From: Todiramphus chloris collaris | Lineage: Eukaryota > Chordata > Aves > Coraciiformes > Alcedinidae | Reading direction: 5' to 3' | DNA length: 64,000 nt | NCBI GenBank assembly: GCA_025345505.1 | Contig: JANVCC010000071.1 | Coordinates: forward strand, 5,198,206 to 5,262,205 | Notes under the pieces: model-generated | Told to the model about the DNA's origin: nothing | The model's database searches: none | The model's input: only the letters and a program-made list of their open reading frames with translations | Translations under genes and position numbers: made by a program | In this document: positions 11,401-21,505 of the stretch, in pieces | How the letters are laid out: the number at the start of each line of letters is the position of its first letter | How positions within the stretch are numbered: position 1 is the stretch's first letter

Positions 11401-14400
11401 GGCGGGCTATGAAAGGTGGCTCAGATGTAGGGTATGTGCCTGAATCTGTGTCTCTCTTTCTCTCTCCAATTCCCCCTTGGAGTTAGGTTCATCAAGAAGC
11501 TAGAACATACCTGGAAGGCCCTTGTCCATGATGGGGTGAGTGCTTGTACAGAGGCAGAAACAGTCCAGACCCTGCCTCGGCTCCGTTTATAGTGGGTGCC
11601 AATTACCGTGCCATTTTTAGTGCCTGCATTGGCACACTTGAAGCTGCTGAAAGGAGTAGTTGTTGCCTCTCGTGCCTCCGCAGCGGTGGGGTGCCACTTA
11701 TTCCCACTCGGGATTTCTTGCTCCCCCAGCCTCCCCACACGTTCAGCTGTCGTGTGACCAGCTCTCCTCCTCTGCTCCCATCTGCCAGTTCCCCCCTGCC
11801 CGGGATACTGGGAGCTGGACGCGCGAGGCGTGTGCCTTCGTGTACGTGTTGAGGAGCCCTGCGCTCGCTCTCTTCGGTGACTGGCTGTGTTTCCACTCCA
11901 GGAAGCTATCTCTTAATAAACCCCTTTCAGGCTTTCTGGGCTGTCTTGCCTCCTGCAGCAGCCAGGTGTGTGTTTATGAGAAGAGCAACCTTGGGTGTGG
12001 AAACTATTTTTCAGCATTGCGTTATTGTAACTTCCCTTAAATAATAAGGCAAAGGAAATGCGTAGGTGCCAGGTCGTGGTAGCACGGGCGAGTGTCAGAA
12101 GCAGAGACAGCTTCAGTTTTGTCATTTTGAACAAAAAGTTCTCTGTGTTTTGGTGTCTGTGTCGGATGCAGAGGTATCCAAGGGGGCTTTGAATGTCAGC
12201 CAGCAAAGCCAGAAGAAATATCATCTATATAATCAGGCCAATATTCGAAAATCCCAGGAAGTCTGCAAAGGAATAAAATCACCAAAATCCATTATAAAAT
12301 TACAGCAAGAATATAATCAAATGCAGACAAATCAAAGGCAATGCTTCAGGTTTATTTATAGCATTAATCAGATCGTTTCAGTTGAGCCTTTCCATTTTAA
12401 GGCTCTATCAGCACTAGATGTTGAAATAAAAAGGACTGCGTTTGGTTGTTATAGAAATACTGCCTTGAGGGATAATTTGAAGATTAAACAATTGCTTCTT
12501 GCCTTTGTAGGACACGGTGTCAGTACACAGACCCAGCTTTTATGCAGAGAGGTTCTTCAAATTCATGACCAACACAGTGTTTCGAAAGAATTCCTGTGAG
12601 TACCTAGGCCAGGAGATGTTGCCCTTGTGAGGTGGGGCAAGCCTTACCTCAGTCCTGCTGCTTCAGTGCACGTGGAGAGTTTCTGGGCTGAAGTCTGAGC
12701 AGGCTTTCCCACCGTGATCTAGAGCAGAGCCAGGGAGCTGCAAAGCCCTCAGGTTGTCACTGTTTGCTTTGCCTCCCACCCAGGAGCTCTCCCTGCAGCC
12801 CAGCCCTGGTTGAGCCCTCGGGGGAGGTCCCGTGCAGCATGGGTGGGTGTGTGTCCGGGGCACAGGCCTCTCCCGTGAAGGGAAGATGCCTTTGGTGTGC
12901 CAGCAGTTGGTGGTGGTAACTTCGCCTTGTCTTTCACTCTTCTCCTCCAGCTCTGAAGTCCTCTCCCTCGAAGAAAGGGCGCAGTGCCTTGCTAGCTGTC
13001 AAGATGGCTGGTCCAACAGCTGCGTTTTCAGCCAGCCAGCTTCCCTCTGAAAAGGATGAAACCCAGTACGACCTTCGTGCGGCCAGGAGCTACCCCACGC
13101 TCGACGATGAAGGTACCGGTCTCGCTCGTGGTGCTGGCTGTGTGCTTACCCTCTCTTTCCTAGCAGTTCCTTAGGATCCTCCCCTGTTCTCGTCAAGTTC
13201 CCCACTGTGCACCGACCACGTGTCCTCCTTGATGGATAGCTCTTCATTGCATGTCTTGCTGTGCTTTGCAGGTGCTAAACTTAACCAGGACAGGGGAGAA
13301 GGTAAGAGTATATTGTTCTGTCAGTTACCTGGGGAAGCGATGCCTCTGCATTGGAGAAGACCAAATCCCTTCTTTGCAGCATTGTTTACTTCTGCGGTAA
13401 AAATGGTCACTTGTGTCAGTGCTGCAAGGCAGGTGCTGCCAACTGGCACTAGTGGGCATAGCCCAGAAGTGATCAGAAAGTTGAATTTTCCACCCTTTTA
13501 AAAAATAAAAGGGGAGGGGGAGGACTGGGAGCTGCAGGCCTCGAATGACAATGTTTGGACAGTTCTAAGGGGCAAGATCTTGCTATTGGAAAAGAGCCAA
13601 ATGGCCTGGTTCTGTGCCACCTTGTCCTCACTTCCATCTGGACTGGATTTCCAGCTGAGTGGTGAGGGACAGGCTCCTGGAGCTTGCACACCTTGGGTTT
13701 CTACTCGTGCAAAGCAGTGAGCGCTCGATTCATCTCTTACTTCACTTGGGTATTTATCTCTGGAGGTCCAAGCCTTTAATCCAGCTTTGGTTACCAGTGA
13801 GATGCCTTCACTGGTTTTACAGTTCCTGCAGCACATGTCTGTCATGCTGGAAATGGTGCTTACTGGCTCTCTCTAGAGGATGCCCTGGGAGAAGGTGTGT
13901 GCTTGAACCCACTAAACTTGTTCGAGGTTTTGAGAGAGCAGTCCCAGTGAGGGTGTGCAGGTTGATGGTGGAACAGCCTCACACAGGGCTGGTGTAGGTA
14001 AGGTGTCGGTGTTTGACCTACTCATGTTTTTCTTCCTCCATCTCTCCTGCCCTCCCTGGACCAGCAGGCAGGCCAGACCTGCTGCCCTGCACACCTCCTT
14101 CCTTTGAAGAAGCTACCACGGCCTCCATAGCCACGACACTCTCGTCAACATCTCTCTCTGTTCCTGAGCGATCCCCTTCAGAGACCTCGGAGCAGCCCAG
14201 GTACAGGTGAGGACAGCACTCATCCCCTGCTCCCACGGGAGTCAAGCAGCTGCTGTACCTCATCGTGCTGGAGATCTGAGCAGGCTCCCTCTGCTCTGGA
14301 AGGCTAATGACCGATTTTAATTAAATCTCTCCCGGGAGCAAGCAGCTGCAGCTTTGATGGGATTATTTATTGCTGGGAGAAGTGTCAACTCTTATGTAGA

Positions 14401-17400
14401 ACATCTCCCTCATGGGGTAGGGAGTTAGATTTGGGGGCAGTGTAGGATTTCTGTCTTAAATTGCTCCTCACACTCCACTATTCTGGTTTCTTTCCAGGAG
14501 GCGCACACACTCCTCCGAGCAGGATGGAAGGTGAGGAAAACGTCTTGTCTATTCTTGCCCTGCTGCACAGAGACCTTGTGGTTGTCCCTGTGCAAAGGTT
14601 CCTTAGAGGACTTAATCTTGGCAGCCCCAAGACTTTGGCCTGGTGCCTGACAGAGGGAGTTGCTGTAGGATGTGACTACTCATCCAGAAATAGGTCAGGT
14701 GAATCAAAGCAACTGTCCCCTGACCCAGGGAGCTTCATGTTTTGATCAGAAGTAGATGTGTCTGTCACAGTCTGGCCACAGCTGCAACCACCCCACACAC
14801 ACGTGGCCTTCTTTGCTATTTTTTTGCCTAGTTTCCCCATTTCTGGTTCTGGTGTCTCAGCACACCCTTTGTAGGTGAGCAGGGACCTGTGTATTTGTAG
14901 AGCGCTCTGTGATCCTCTGATGAAAGCCAGCGCAAGAACAAAGCGTGAACTGACATTCCTGAGCTGAAATGAGAAAGACATTATCCAATTTGCTCCAGAA
15001 TGTGTCACACCTCTGATTATTCTAATCTGCTGGGGAATTCCCTCTGGGTTTCTGAGCTCCACCCCAGTGGGGAAGAGAGGAGCGAGTTCCCCGCACCCAG
15101 CCGAGTAGCTCCAGCTCCCAGCCAGGGCCAGCACAAAGCAGGACCCACAGCTCGTCCCTCCCCTGCAACTGTGCCCTTGGCTTGGCAGGTTCCCATTCCT
15201 CCTTCCTGTGAGGACCATGGAGCCAGCCCCCCACTAGCCCAAGCTATTACTTCCATAGCACAAGGTATTAAATTGATGACTGTTAGAAACAGCTCCTGAG
15301 CCTGCAGATAAATCTGACGTTAACCCTGGAGAGCGGTTGAGCAGCTTTGCTGTGCTGGGGGGCTGGGAAGGCGTTGGAGGCTTTGGCCCTTGTGCAGTTG
15401 ATAGATAATGCTGGGCTAACTATGGACAGCTTTTCCTTGGAGGCCTGTTCTCCTCTTTCCTCCCGTGCTCCCTTAGACACTGCCCGTCCTTGCTGCAGCA
15501 CTGGCTGGTTCACATCCCTTGCCTCTTTTCCTCTTATCCCACCCCATTAGTCTTGAACGCTGCACTCTGACAGGACTGACTTTTGCCAGGGAGCTTTGGT
15601 TACCCAGCTCCTCTGTCCTGGGAGCTCTGACTCCCTCTGAGGCGAAATGAAGAGCTCGATGCCATGGGTGGCTGGCAGAGGGCAGCCATGGGCCAGGGAG
15701 ACCAGCACAGCTCGCCCCTGGGGGAGGCTGTGGTGCGAGAGGCTGGCCTGACTCGGGATTGATCAGGCTGACCTAAAGTTGAGGACTGCCGAGCACCCAT
15801 CTGAGCCTTTGGGACTGTCTCTCTTCGGTTCTAGGTCCCATGAGGAGGTGCGGGTTGAGGAGGAGCTTCAGCAGATCAGTGTTGAGCTGGAGCCCAAGTG
15901 TGACGTTGAGATCGTAGCTCCTGAAGAAGACGACAAAGAGTGAGTGTTTCAGAGCGTTGAGCAGCTTTGCAGAGCCTTACCTGGTGTTGCTCGGTAGGGC
16001 ACCAGCGTCCCTGGAGGAGAGGTGCTGCCCCAGCCAGTTCAGTGAAGCTGAGCACTGTTACTCCTGACCTGACCTGATCTTTCTGGATGTGACAGCGGAG
16101 CATCATCAGCCCCTCTGTATCAAATCAGTCTTGTTTGCTCCTCTGATCGCAGTGACAGGACGATGTTGTTTCTTTCTCCCACCAGAGAGGCAGCTTCAGC
16201 CTGTGCCATTGTAACATCCACAGCTACAATAGAGGTGGAGACAGCCAGCCAGGCCTCGGAACCAGCCAGCCAGGCCTCCGATGAAGATGACGTGCCAGTC
16301 ACAGACATATACTTTGTAAGATACCTTCTCTGCCTGGCCCGTGAGGGGGGTGATGGGAGAGGCTGTGAGAGTCTCGATTTCAGGCCGTCGGGAGCAAGGC
16401 AGCGTCTGCCTCGTGCTGTCTGTGTGCTGAGCACCTCGAGATCCTAATGCTGGATGGGTTTTGGAACGCAGGGAACTCAAACCAGCATCCAGTGGGATGT
16501 TGGCACTGCTGCTGTGGGCGTAGCTGTGCTGCTCTACTTCCAAGCACAAGCACTGAAGGGCTTATCTAGGGCAGTGTGTTCACTCCCAGGACAAGCCAAG
16601 GTGAACGTAGGTGTCACCCAGAGGTTCTTTCTTCCTTCCTCAGCCAGAGAGCCCAGCTGCTCTCCAGGACACAAGCGTGCTGCTGTGGTGTAGAGCCAGA
16701 GGAAGGTGGTTGCAGTGGGGCTGACCTTGGGCTCTGGTGAACTCTGGCTTTTCCTTTCCCTACAGGCAGAGGCATTAGGTGATGCAGTGGAAATCTAGTG
16801 CCGAGACAGGGAGTAAGTGAGGTGGTTGCTGGTTGGCAGCAGAGTGCCGTGGAGCCTGGTGCTGTGTTCCTTGGTCAGCTTTCGCAATGTCTGAGCAGCT
16901 TCTGTGGACCAGAGAAGAGTTCTTGGCAACATGGACCTGCCCCATGGATTCCCAGAGCAGAGCTGAGGGTCTGAGCCAGGAGAGCTCTCCCCCGTGCCTG
17001 GGCACTGGAACCCTCATTAAAAGAACTGGAAGCTCCTCCCTGCTCCGACTCCTTGCTTCCAGTTCTACGGCAATGGAGAGGAGCTGAGCCCTCGTTCTGA
17101 GCTCCTTCAGGCTAACCTAAAAATGGCAACGTTTGCCTTTCCCTGTGCTTGCGTGACTCTGCTGCAGAGCTGCTCGCTCGTTGCCAAGTCATTCCAGGGC
17201 TCATGGGAGCTGTGGAAGAATTCAGCTCCATTTTCAAAGCGTGTCTGTTTGGGTTTTTATGCCTGCTGTTCAAAACGCAAACAGCTCCCTCTAACACTGG
17301 CTGCTCTTTCTTTGCCCGGGGATGGCAGCTGTGTGCAAGCTGCCTGCAGATACTGCCTGCTCCACTGGCATGTGTCTTCTAGCAAGGGTCAGCTCCTCTT

Positions 17401-20400
17401 CCTCCCTGTCCCCAGGCATATGGTCTCTAGCCAGAGGAATCCATCTGTGTGCAGTGTGTGCTCACAGAGAGCGTGACTGACTGCTCATCAGCATTTCATA
17501 CTTCATCTAAGTCCTCGAGTTTTGCATTAAATGTGTGTTGTGTGTTGTGTGCTGTGGAGTGTTGTCACTGCCAGGATGAAGGGAAAAGCTGATTTGGGTT
17601 CCCACGGATGCTCCTCACTTGAGCTGGAGCTCAGCTGAGACTGCAGTGGGGCCTGGACCACAGCCGCTCCTGGGGGCAGTGGTCAGGGAAGGGCTGCTGT
17701 GTGCAGAGGGTGATTTGTCAAGCCCCGGGGGACTGTGAACTGAGCTTTGGAGGTCTGCTGCTGAAAGGAAAGCCAATTTATCCTCCTGTTCACCCCCAGG
17801 GTAAGAAAAGTGCAGAGATTGTGGCAGGGCATGGGCGCTGCTCTTCCCACGCACGGCTTTTCCTGCCCGCTGATCCAGTCAGGCCTGGAGTTGCCCAACC
17901 CCTTGGTTTTGCTTTCTCTTTCATCCTCTCTTTCACATCATCCTTTTCTCCTCTGTTTGTTTCTTTTTCTCACTTCACTTGCCCTGGGGCCATCCAGTTC
18001 ACCGATGGGAGGTACTGGATTTACTCTCCCCGCCAGCGCAGACTCCGAACCACCTCGCTTTCCTCTGGGATTGTAAGTGAACCCTCCAGCACGTAGGGGA
18101 GCAGAGCTGCAGCTTTGAAACACTGGGGCCAACTCTCCGTTTCCCTTGGACCTTGTGGCTCTGTAGCATGTGGCCGTTGGGACCCAGCCCAGCAGAAACT
18201 GGGGAAGCACCCTTGAAATCACACAAACAGCTCTCCCTCTAGGATCTGGCAGAAGCACGCGCTCTGCCCGGCTTCTCTGCAGCCTGGGATGGGCTGCAGT
18301 GTCACCCAGCCCTTGGACAAACCTGCAAGCACTAGACCTGGCCATGAGAGGCCCCTGAGCCTTCTAGGTAATGTTGGGCTCTAGGTAGTGTTGGGCTCGT
18401 TTCCCCCGAGGGGCTGGCACTTCCCCCAGGCAGCCAGATGGGTTTCCAGAGAGACCATTAAGATGTTTTTGGTGGTTTGACGTTGGCTGGATGCCAGATG
18501 CCCACCGAGCTGCTCTGTCACTCCCCCCGCTTCCTCTCAGCTAGACCAGGGGCAGGAAAATCAGTTGAAACTTGCAGGTTAAGACAAAGGCAGTTTAATG
18601 AAAAGCAAAGCAAGGCCACGCACACGGAAGCAAAAGTAAACACAGATTTATTCTCTGCTTCCCATCAGCAGGTTCTGGCTGGCCCATGTCAGGAGCAGGG
18701 CTCCAAACACGCAGCAGTTGTTCTGGAGGACAAGCAGATCAACCAGATGCCCCCCACCTCCTTTCCCTAGCTTTTATATGGAATATCCCTTGAGCCAGTC
18801 GTGTCCCCTCCCACGATCTTGTCCCCCCCAGCCCCTCCTGGCAGCTCCTCCTGGCAGCTCCTTCCTGCCCCCTTGGCTGGGTTTGGCTGCCCCAGCACCA
18901 GCAGGGTTAATACCAAGCCTCTGGGTGCTCCTTTATCTCCCTGCTGGGTTTGCAGCTCCCTGCAAGCAGGTGAGCTAAAAAGCTCTGAAGGAGACTGGCT
19001 GGAGCATGTGGTTCTGTCAGGATGGGGGAGAAATGGGATGTAGAGCAGACTTTACGCAGCGTTGAGCTTTCCTGCGCCTCTAGCAGAGTCCTGAAGGAGC
19101 TCCAGGCGAGGGTTCCTCCTTCCTCCCAACGGTCCCTGCTCGGGTAGCTGCAGTTATCGGTGGGGCTCAGCAGGTGGAGCCCAGTGCTTCAAAGCTCCTC
19201 TGGCTTCTTGTAGTTTCTTCTGCCTTGTAGACTGTTACACTTGATTCCCGGGCTGGGAAACCCCCACCTCAAGGGCGCTTCCGAGTGCCCAGTTTCTCTT
19301 TGCAACCCCCAGGCTGTGTCAAAGGGGGCAGTTTACTCTCTCTGGGGCCAAAATTGTCCGTTTGCCACAGGAGTGAGTCCCTCTGGGAGCACTGGAAGCA
19401 GACACCAGCCCTTGAATCTGCCTGGGCTCCTCTGGGCTGTTGGCAGCTGATGCCCAGTGCTGGTAACCTGCTCCCCTGATGCACATCCCCCTTCCCACTC
19501 ATTCTTTCCAAGCTCCAGTTGTGTTTCACCTCCTTGGTCGTACTTGTTCCCATCACCCCAGTGTCTCCAAGACTGTCACTGATAACTGTTTCATTTCTGT
19601 GGCCACCACCCACCACGGTCTAACCCACCCATCTGCTGCCTTGCTTGGCCTGCAGGGCAGGGGGGAAGGTGCAGCAAACCAGATGAGGTGTCACTGTAAG
19701 AGCCCTCGGGGACACCAGAGAGGCCACCTTGTAGTGAGCACAGGACTTGGTAAATGGGAGGTTGAGAGCTGGGATTGGGTGGCGGGAGCAGAGAGCTCTG
19801 TCACGGCCCGTAGGTAAGTCACTGCCCGGGTTTCTCGGGAGCCGGGGTGATGCTACGGCAGGGAGTTGAGGTTTCTCTGGCATCTCAAAAGCTCCAGAAC
19901 TCTGTCCCTGCCAAGAGGAGAGGTTGTGCCATCCCCACTGCTGGAGCAGGGTCTAGTGCCAGCTGCTGGCAGGCTGTCCCCTGTCTCAGCTGGGAAGGAG
20001 CAGGTACGTAGCGAGGGTGAGGATGAGGAAGGCTCTTCTGCTGAGAGCTGGCACTGAGCTCGGTCCTCTCCCTCCAGGTGAACGAGCTGTTCTTACTGTA
20101 TTGTCTCCTACTCTTTTTATTTTCTCCTTTTATTTTTCCCTCTTCTCTCCTTTGCTCCCTGCTCTGCTGCTGCTCTCCTTGCATTCTCCCCGCCGTCTCC
20201 GGCCACTCTGGCAGCCGACAGACGAGAGGAGTTGGGTTTACTCCCCGCTCCACTATAGCGCCCAGCTCCACTCTGTCTCCGATGAGGAGAGCGATACAGT
20301 AAGTGTCCGAGAAGCGGGGGCCGGGTGCCCGGTGGGTTGAGGTCGGAGCTTACGCTTCCCGCGCGAGGTCGGCGTGCAGAGGGAGCCGCCGTGGTCCGGG

Positions 20401-20713
20401 CGCAGCGCGGGGCTCTGGCGTGGCCGGGGCGGGTCCTGCCGCGTGGCGGGTGAGCTCTGGCAGCAGGTGAGACCCCCCTGCGCTGTCAGAGCCCCCTCTG
20501 CTCAGCACGGGCTGCGGCTCGGTCCGAATCGTTGGCTGCAGTGAAGGCTTTGAGGAGCTGAAGTTCTCTGGGCGTGTTGTCGCTGCTGGGGGATGGGGGA
20601 CGATCGGCCTTCTCTCCGCGCTGGTTTTGGTGCCGGGGAGCTGGCCGGGCTCGGAGCGAAGGGAGCGCGGGGCAGGGGCCGGTGCTGACTCCGCTCTCTG
20701 CCTCTTGCAGTAA
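2337..20713 (+). CDS. PIP5K1C: PIP5K1C, phosphatidylinositol-4-phosphate 5-kinase type 1 gamma (5' end outside window)
   Basis: Lipid kinase that phosphorylates PI4P to PI(4,5)P2 at synapses and focal adhesions. Fifteen constitutive coding exons with consistent phases give 622 residues; the roughly 50 N-terminal residues of the family are missing, so exon 1 lies left of the window. Visible in order: the ATP-binding glycine loop GASGS with lysine in FIIKTV, DLKGST, the catalytic IMDYSLL, the metal-binding GIID, and an activation loop with the paired lysines of [10 protein letters not shown] Ser/Pro-rich tail follows, ending in the talin-binding motif WVYSPLH. The gamma paralogue rather than alpha or beta is shown by this tail. 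The TAA stop is the first codon of the last exon. Convergent with UNC13A. Confidence is high; the optional exons are listed separately. Confidence 0.97.
2726..2856 (+). CDS. PIP5K1C: PIP5K1C coding exon: start of kinase core
   Basis: 131 bases, acceptor ctaccag, donor gtaaag. Encodes [19 protein letters not shown] and on through [10 protein letters not shown], the first strands of the type I PIP kinase fold. Confidence 0.95.
3449..3566 (+). CDS. PIP5K1C: PIP5K1C coding exon: [16 protein letters not shown] segment
   Basis: 118 bases, acceptor ctgtgcag, donor gtatgg. Encodes [14 protein letters not shown] through FGIRPDDYL, very close to the mammalian sequence. Confidence 0.95.
4195..4742 (+). 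mobile_element. CR1 LINE 3' fragment, + orientation
   Basis: Decayed 3' end of CR1 ORF2 plus its 3'UTR. The frame reads [20 protein letters not shown] and [11 protein letters not shown] with many breaks. The element ends at the ACTCCTGTGAATCACAG tail, abutting an inverted copy. Confidence 0.9.
4743..5325 (-). mobile_element. CR1 LINE 3' fragment, - orientation
   Basis: Begins on the + strand with AATGGCAGGGGCTGGAAGGG, the reverse complement of a CR1 3' end, and runs into the ORF2 end ([13 protein letters not shown] read on the minus strand). With its neighbour it forms a 3'-to-3' inverted pair inside a PIP5K1C intron. Confidence 0.9.
5326..6579 (+). other. PIP5K1C intron sequence
   Basis: No exon seen. 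An AT-rich patch at about 5660-5770 with TAATTA-type motifs stands out from the GC-rich surroundings. Confidence 0.5.
6580..6732 (+). CDS. PIP5K1C: PIP5K1C coding exon: ATP-binding loop
   Basis: 153 bases, phase 0 to 0, acceptor tctccccag, donor gtgtgt. Holds the glycine-rich GASGS loop and the ATP-contacting lysine in EFIIKTV. Confidence 0.96.
6733..8756 (+). other. PIP5K1C intron, featureless
   Basis: About 2 kb between the ATP-loop exon and the DLKGST exon. I see no exon, repeat or RNA gene here. Confidence 0.55.
8757..9056 (+). CDS. PIP5K1C: PIP5K1C coding exon: DLKGST motif
   Basis: 300 bases, the largest exon, acceptor gctgcag, donor gtaagg. Encodes [20 protein letters not shown], the conserved [13 protein letters not shown] and the [14 protein letters not shown] helix. 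Phase 0 at both ends. Confidence 0.97.
9563..9768 (+). CDS. PIP5K1C: PIP5K1C coding exon: catalytic MDYSLL
   Basis: 206 bases, acceptor acctctag, donor gtaggt. Encodes [20 protein letters not shown], where the Asp of MDYSLL is the catalytic residue of the family, then the variable insert ending ESIDTDD. Confidence 0.96.
9769..10921 (+). other. PIP5K1C intron
   Basis: No exon seen. A short 18-base duplication (CCTGTCCTGTGCTGTG unit) sits at about 10240-10270, and an AT-rich patch at about 10560-10640. Confidence 0.5.
10922..11005 (+). CDS. PIP5K1C: PIP5K1C coding exon: metal-binding IID
   Basis: 84 bases, acceptor ccctgcag, donor gtaggt. Encodes [19 protein letters not shown] and IIDILQSYR; the IID replaces the DFG of protein kinases. 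Confidence 0.95.
11487..11535 (+). CDS. PIP5K1C: PIP5K1C coding exon: activation loop
   Basis: 49 bases, acceptor gagttag, donor gtgagt. Encodes [16 protein letters not shown]; the paired lysines set PI4P selectivity and membrane targeting in this family. Confidence 0.95.
12190..12505. promoter_or_regulatory. AT-rich intronic block, candidate conserved element
   Basis: About 300 bases of markedly AT-rich sequence directly before the acceptor of the exon at 12511, in an otherwise GC-rich gene. No coding frame of a known family. Purely compositional evidence. Confidence 0.3.
12511..12595 (+). CDS. PIP5K1C: PIP5K1C coding exon: end of kinase core
   Basis: 85 bases, acceptor cctttgtag, donor gtgagt. 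Encodes [18 protein letters not shown] and TNTVFRKNS, the C-terminal end of the catalytic domain. Confidence 0.95.
12951..13112 (+). CDS. PIP5K1C: PIP5K1C coding exon: start of regulatory tail
   Basis: 162 bases, acceptor tcctccag, donor gtaccg. Encodes [18 protein letters not shown] through [12 protein letters not shown]. Ends in phase 1, so the following exon must begin with two bases of a split Gly codon. Confidence 0.94.
13272..13301 (+). CDS. PIP5K1C: Candidate 30-base PIP5K1C microexon
   Basis: Thirty bases between acceptor tgctttgcag and donor gtaagag. They start and end in phase 1, matching both flanking constitutive exons, so inclusion would insert [10 protein letters not shown] between LDDE and GRPD without a frameshift. 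The preceding 40 bases hold several TGC triplets close to the acceptor, the kind of context bound by the neuronal microexon activator SRRM4. No mammalian counterpart is known to me; a chance pair of splice sites is possible. Confidence 0.5.
14068..14206 (+). CDS. PIP5K1C: PIP5K1C coding exon: Ser/Thr-rich tail
   Basis: 139 bases, donor gtgagg. Encodes [19 protein letters not shown] through [10 protein letters not shown]. The acceptor is a tandem ccagcag, so a variant with one extra Ala is possible. Confidence 0.94.
14498..14530 (+). CDS. PIP5K1C: PIP5K1C coding exon: 33-base [11 protein letters not shown]
   Basis: 33 bases, acceptor tttccag, donor gtgagg, phase 2 at both ends. Matches the RRRTQSSGQDG segment remembered from mammals. 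Confidence 0.9.
14531..15834 (+). other. PIP5K1C intron
   Basis: 1.3 kb of intron, no exon or repeat recognised. Confidence 0.5.
15835..15939 (+). CDS. PIP5K1C: PIP5K1C coding exon: acidic tail segment
   Basis: 105 bases, acceptor ttctag, donor gtgagt. Encodes [19 protein letters not shown] through [10 protein letters not shown]. Confidence 0.92.
16186..16315 (+). CDS. PIP5K1C: PIP5K1C coding exon: SQAS repeats and TDIYF
   Basis: 130 bases, acceptor caccag, donor gtaaga. Encodes [19 protein letters not shown] and TDIYF. Ends in phase 0, so a protein that skips the tail exons ends at TDIYF, as expected for the short (i1-type) isoform. Confidence 0.94.
16316..17997 (+). other. PIP5K1C intron before the alternative tail exon
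   Basis: No exon seen. Contains a short GTGTTGTGTGTTGTGTG run near 17530. Confidence 0.5.
17998..18072 (+). CDS. PIP5K1C: PIP5K1C alternative tail exon, WIYSP type
   Basis: 75 bases, phase 0 to 0, acceptor catccag, donor gtaagt. Encodes [20 protein letters not shown] and [15 protein letters not shown] resembles [10 protein letters not shown] of the talin-binding exon downstream, so the two look like an old exon duplication. I recall a similar insert in rare mammalian isoforms (i3 or i5 type). The tail is basic, unlike the acidic end of the other exon. Inclusion is inferred, not shown. Confidence 0.8.
18073..20214 (+). other. PIP5K1C intron between the two tail exons
   Basis: 2.1 kb. Small direct duplications at about 18363-18400 and 18836-18865. 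A T-rich and C-rich tract at about 20095-20190 precedes the talin-binding exon. Confidence 0.5.
20215..20298 (+). CDS. PIP5K1C: PIP5K1C talin-binding tail exon
   Basis: 84 bases, phase 0 to 0, acceptor ctggcag, donor gtaagt. Encodes [20 protein letters not shown] and VSDEESDT. The WVYSPLH peptide is the known binding site for the talin FERM domain and the AP-2 beta appendage; its Tyr and nearby Ser are regulatory phosphosites in mammals. Confidence 0.95.
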
Positions 20714-21505
20714 TCTCTATGCAGACACAGAAGCCCCGGAGAGCAGCGGTTCCCTCTGCAGATCGACGTGTTCCCTTTTCGTTGATGCAGCCGTTCCGGT
20801 GGGATGGGAAGAGTTTGCTGACACCAGTATCGCCGCGCCGCGGGACCCCAGGCACCGCGTTTCAGAGCGGAGCAAAACTATAACCGTGTATTTCTACTTC
20901 TCCCAGACGTGGGCAGCAAAGAAAGCACCCGCTCCCCCGCAGCTCCCAGCAGAGCCATCCAGCTGGGCGTAGAGAATCCTGGGTAGTAACACAGTGTTTC
21001 CCAGCCGTGCACTACCGTAGCTACCTATCCATGCGTGATACTGTGAACCTTTTTAATTTTTTAATCGTGTATTTATTTCTTTTATCTTTGCACAGAGACA
21101 GCACAAATGTGCTTTTTTAAACGTTTAGTTTACTGCACTTTTTTCTTTTTTTTTCTCTTTTTTTTTTTTTCTTTTTTCCTTTTTTTTTGGTCATATATTT
21201 GCGCATCAAAAAGGAGCGTGAGACCTCACTGGAGGATTGGTAAGAGCACGTTGCTGGGGAGGGCAGGGACCAGAGTGGCTTGGTTTGAGGCAGCAGCGTG
21301 GGCTGACCAACAGGTGGAGTCGGGAGGTTTAAGGCTGCCCAGACTCTGCCACGGTTTTGCCAAGTGACCTAAGGCAAGTCACTTAACCACTCTGTGCCTC
21401 GTTTTTCCCCCGTGCTAATGGGTGTACGGTGCCCACTTCCGTTAAAGCACTTAACCCTGGGATGAAAGGTGCTGTGTCAATGTATTAAAGGCCACGGAAT
21501 AGAAT
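20711..21505 (+). other. PIP5K1C: PIP5K1C last exon: immediate TAA stop and 3'UTR
   Basis: Acceptor cctcttgcag is followed directly by TAA, in frame after the talin-binding exon, the WIYSP exon or the TDIYF exon. The C terminus is therefore set wholly by splicing. The 3'UTR holds a T-rich tract at about 21127-21190. Its end is uncertain; I place it after ATTAAA at 21484. Confidence 0.75.
21484..21489 (+). terminator. PIP5K1C: Candidate poly(A) signal ATTAAA of PIP5K1C
   Basis: First common poly(A) hexamer after the stop. No AATAAA was seen between the stop and the CpG island, so a longer 3'UTR using weaker signals remains possible. Confidence 0.4.

Noticed and set aside
12066-12599. 177-codon frame across an intron and an exon
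   Set aside because: Out of frame with the real PIP5K1C exon at 12511 and without family similarity; long only because the region happens to lack stops.
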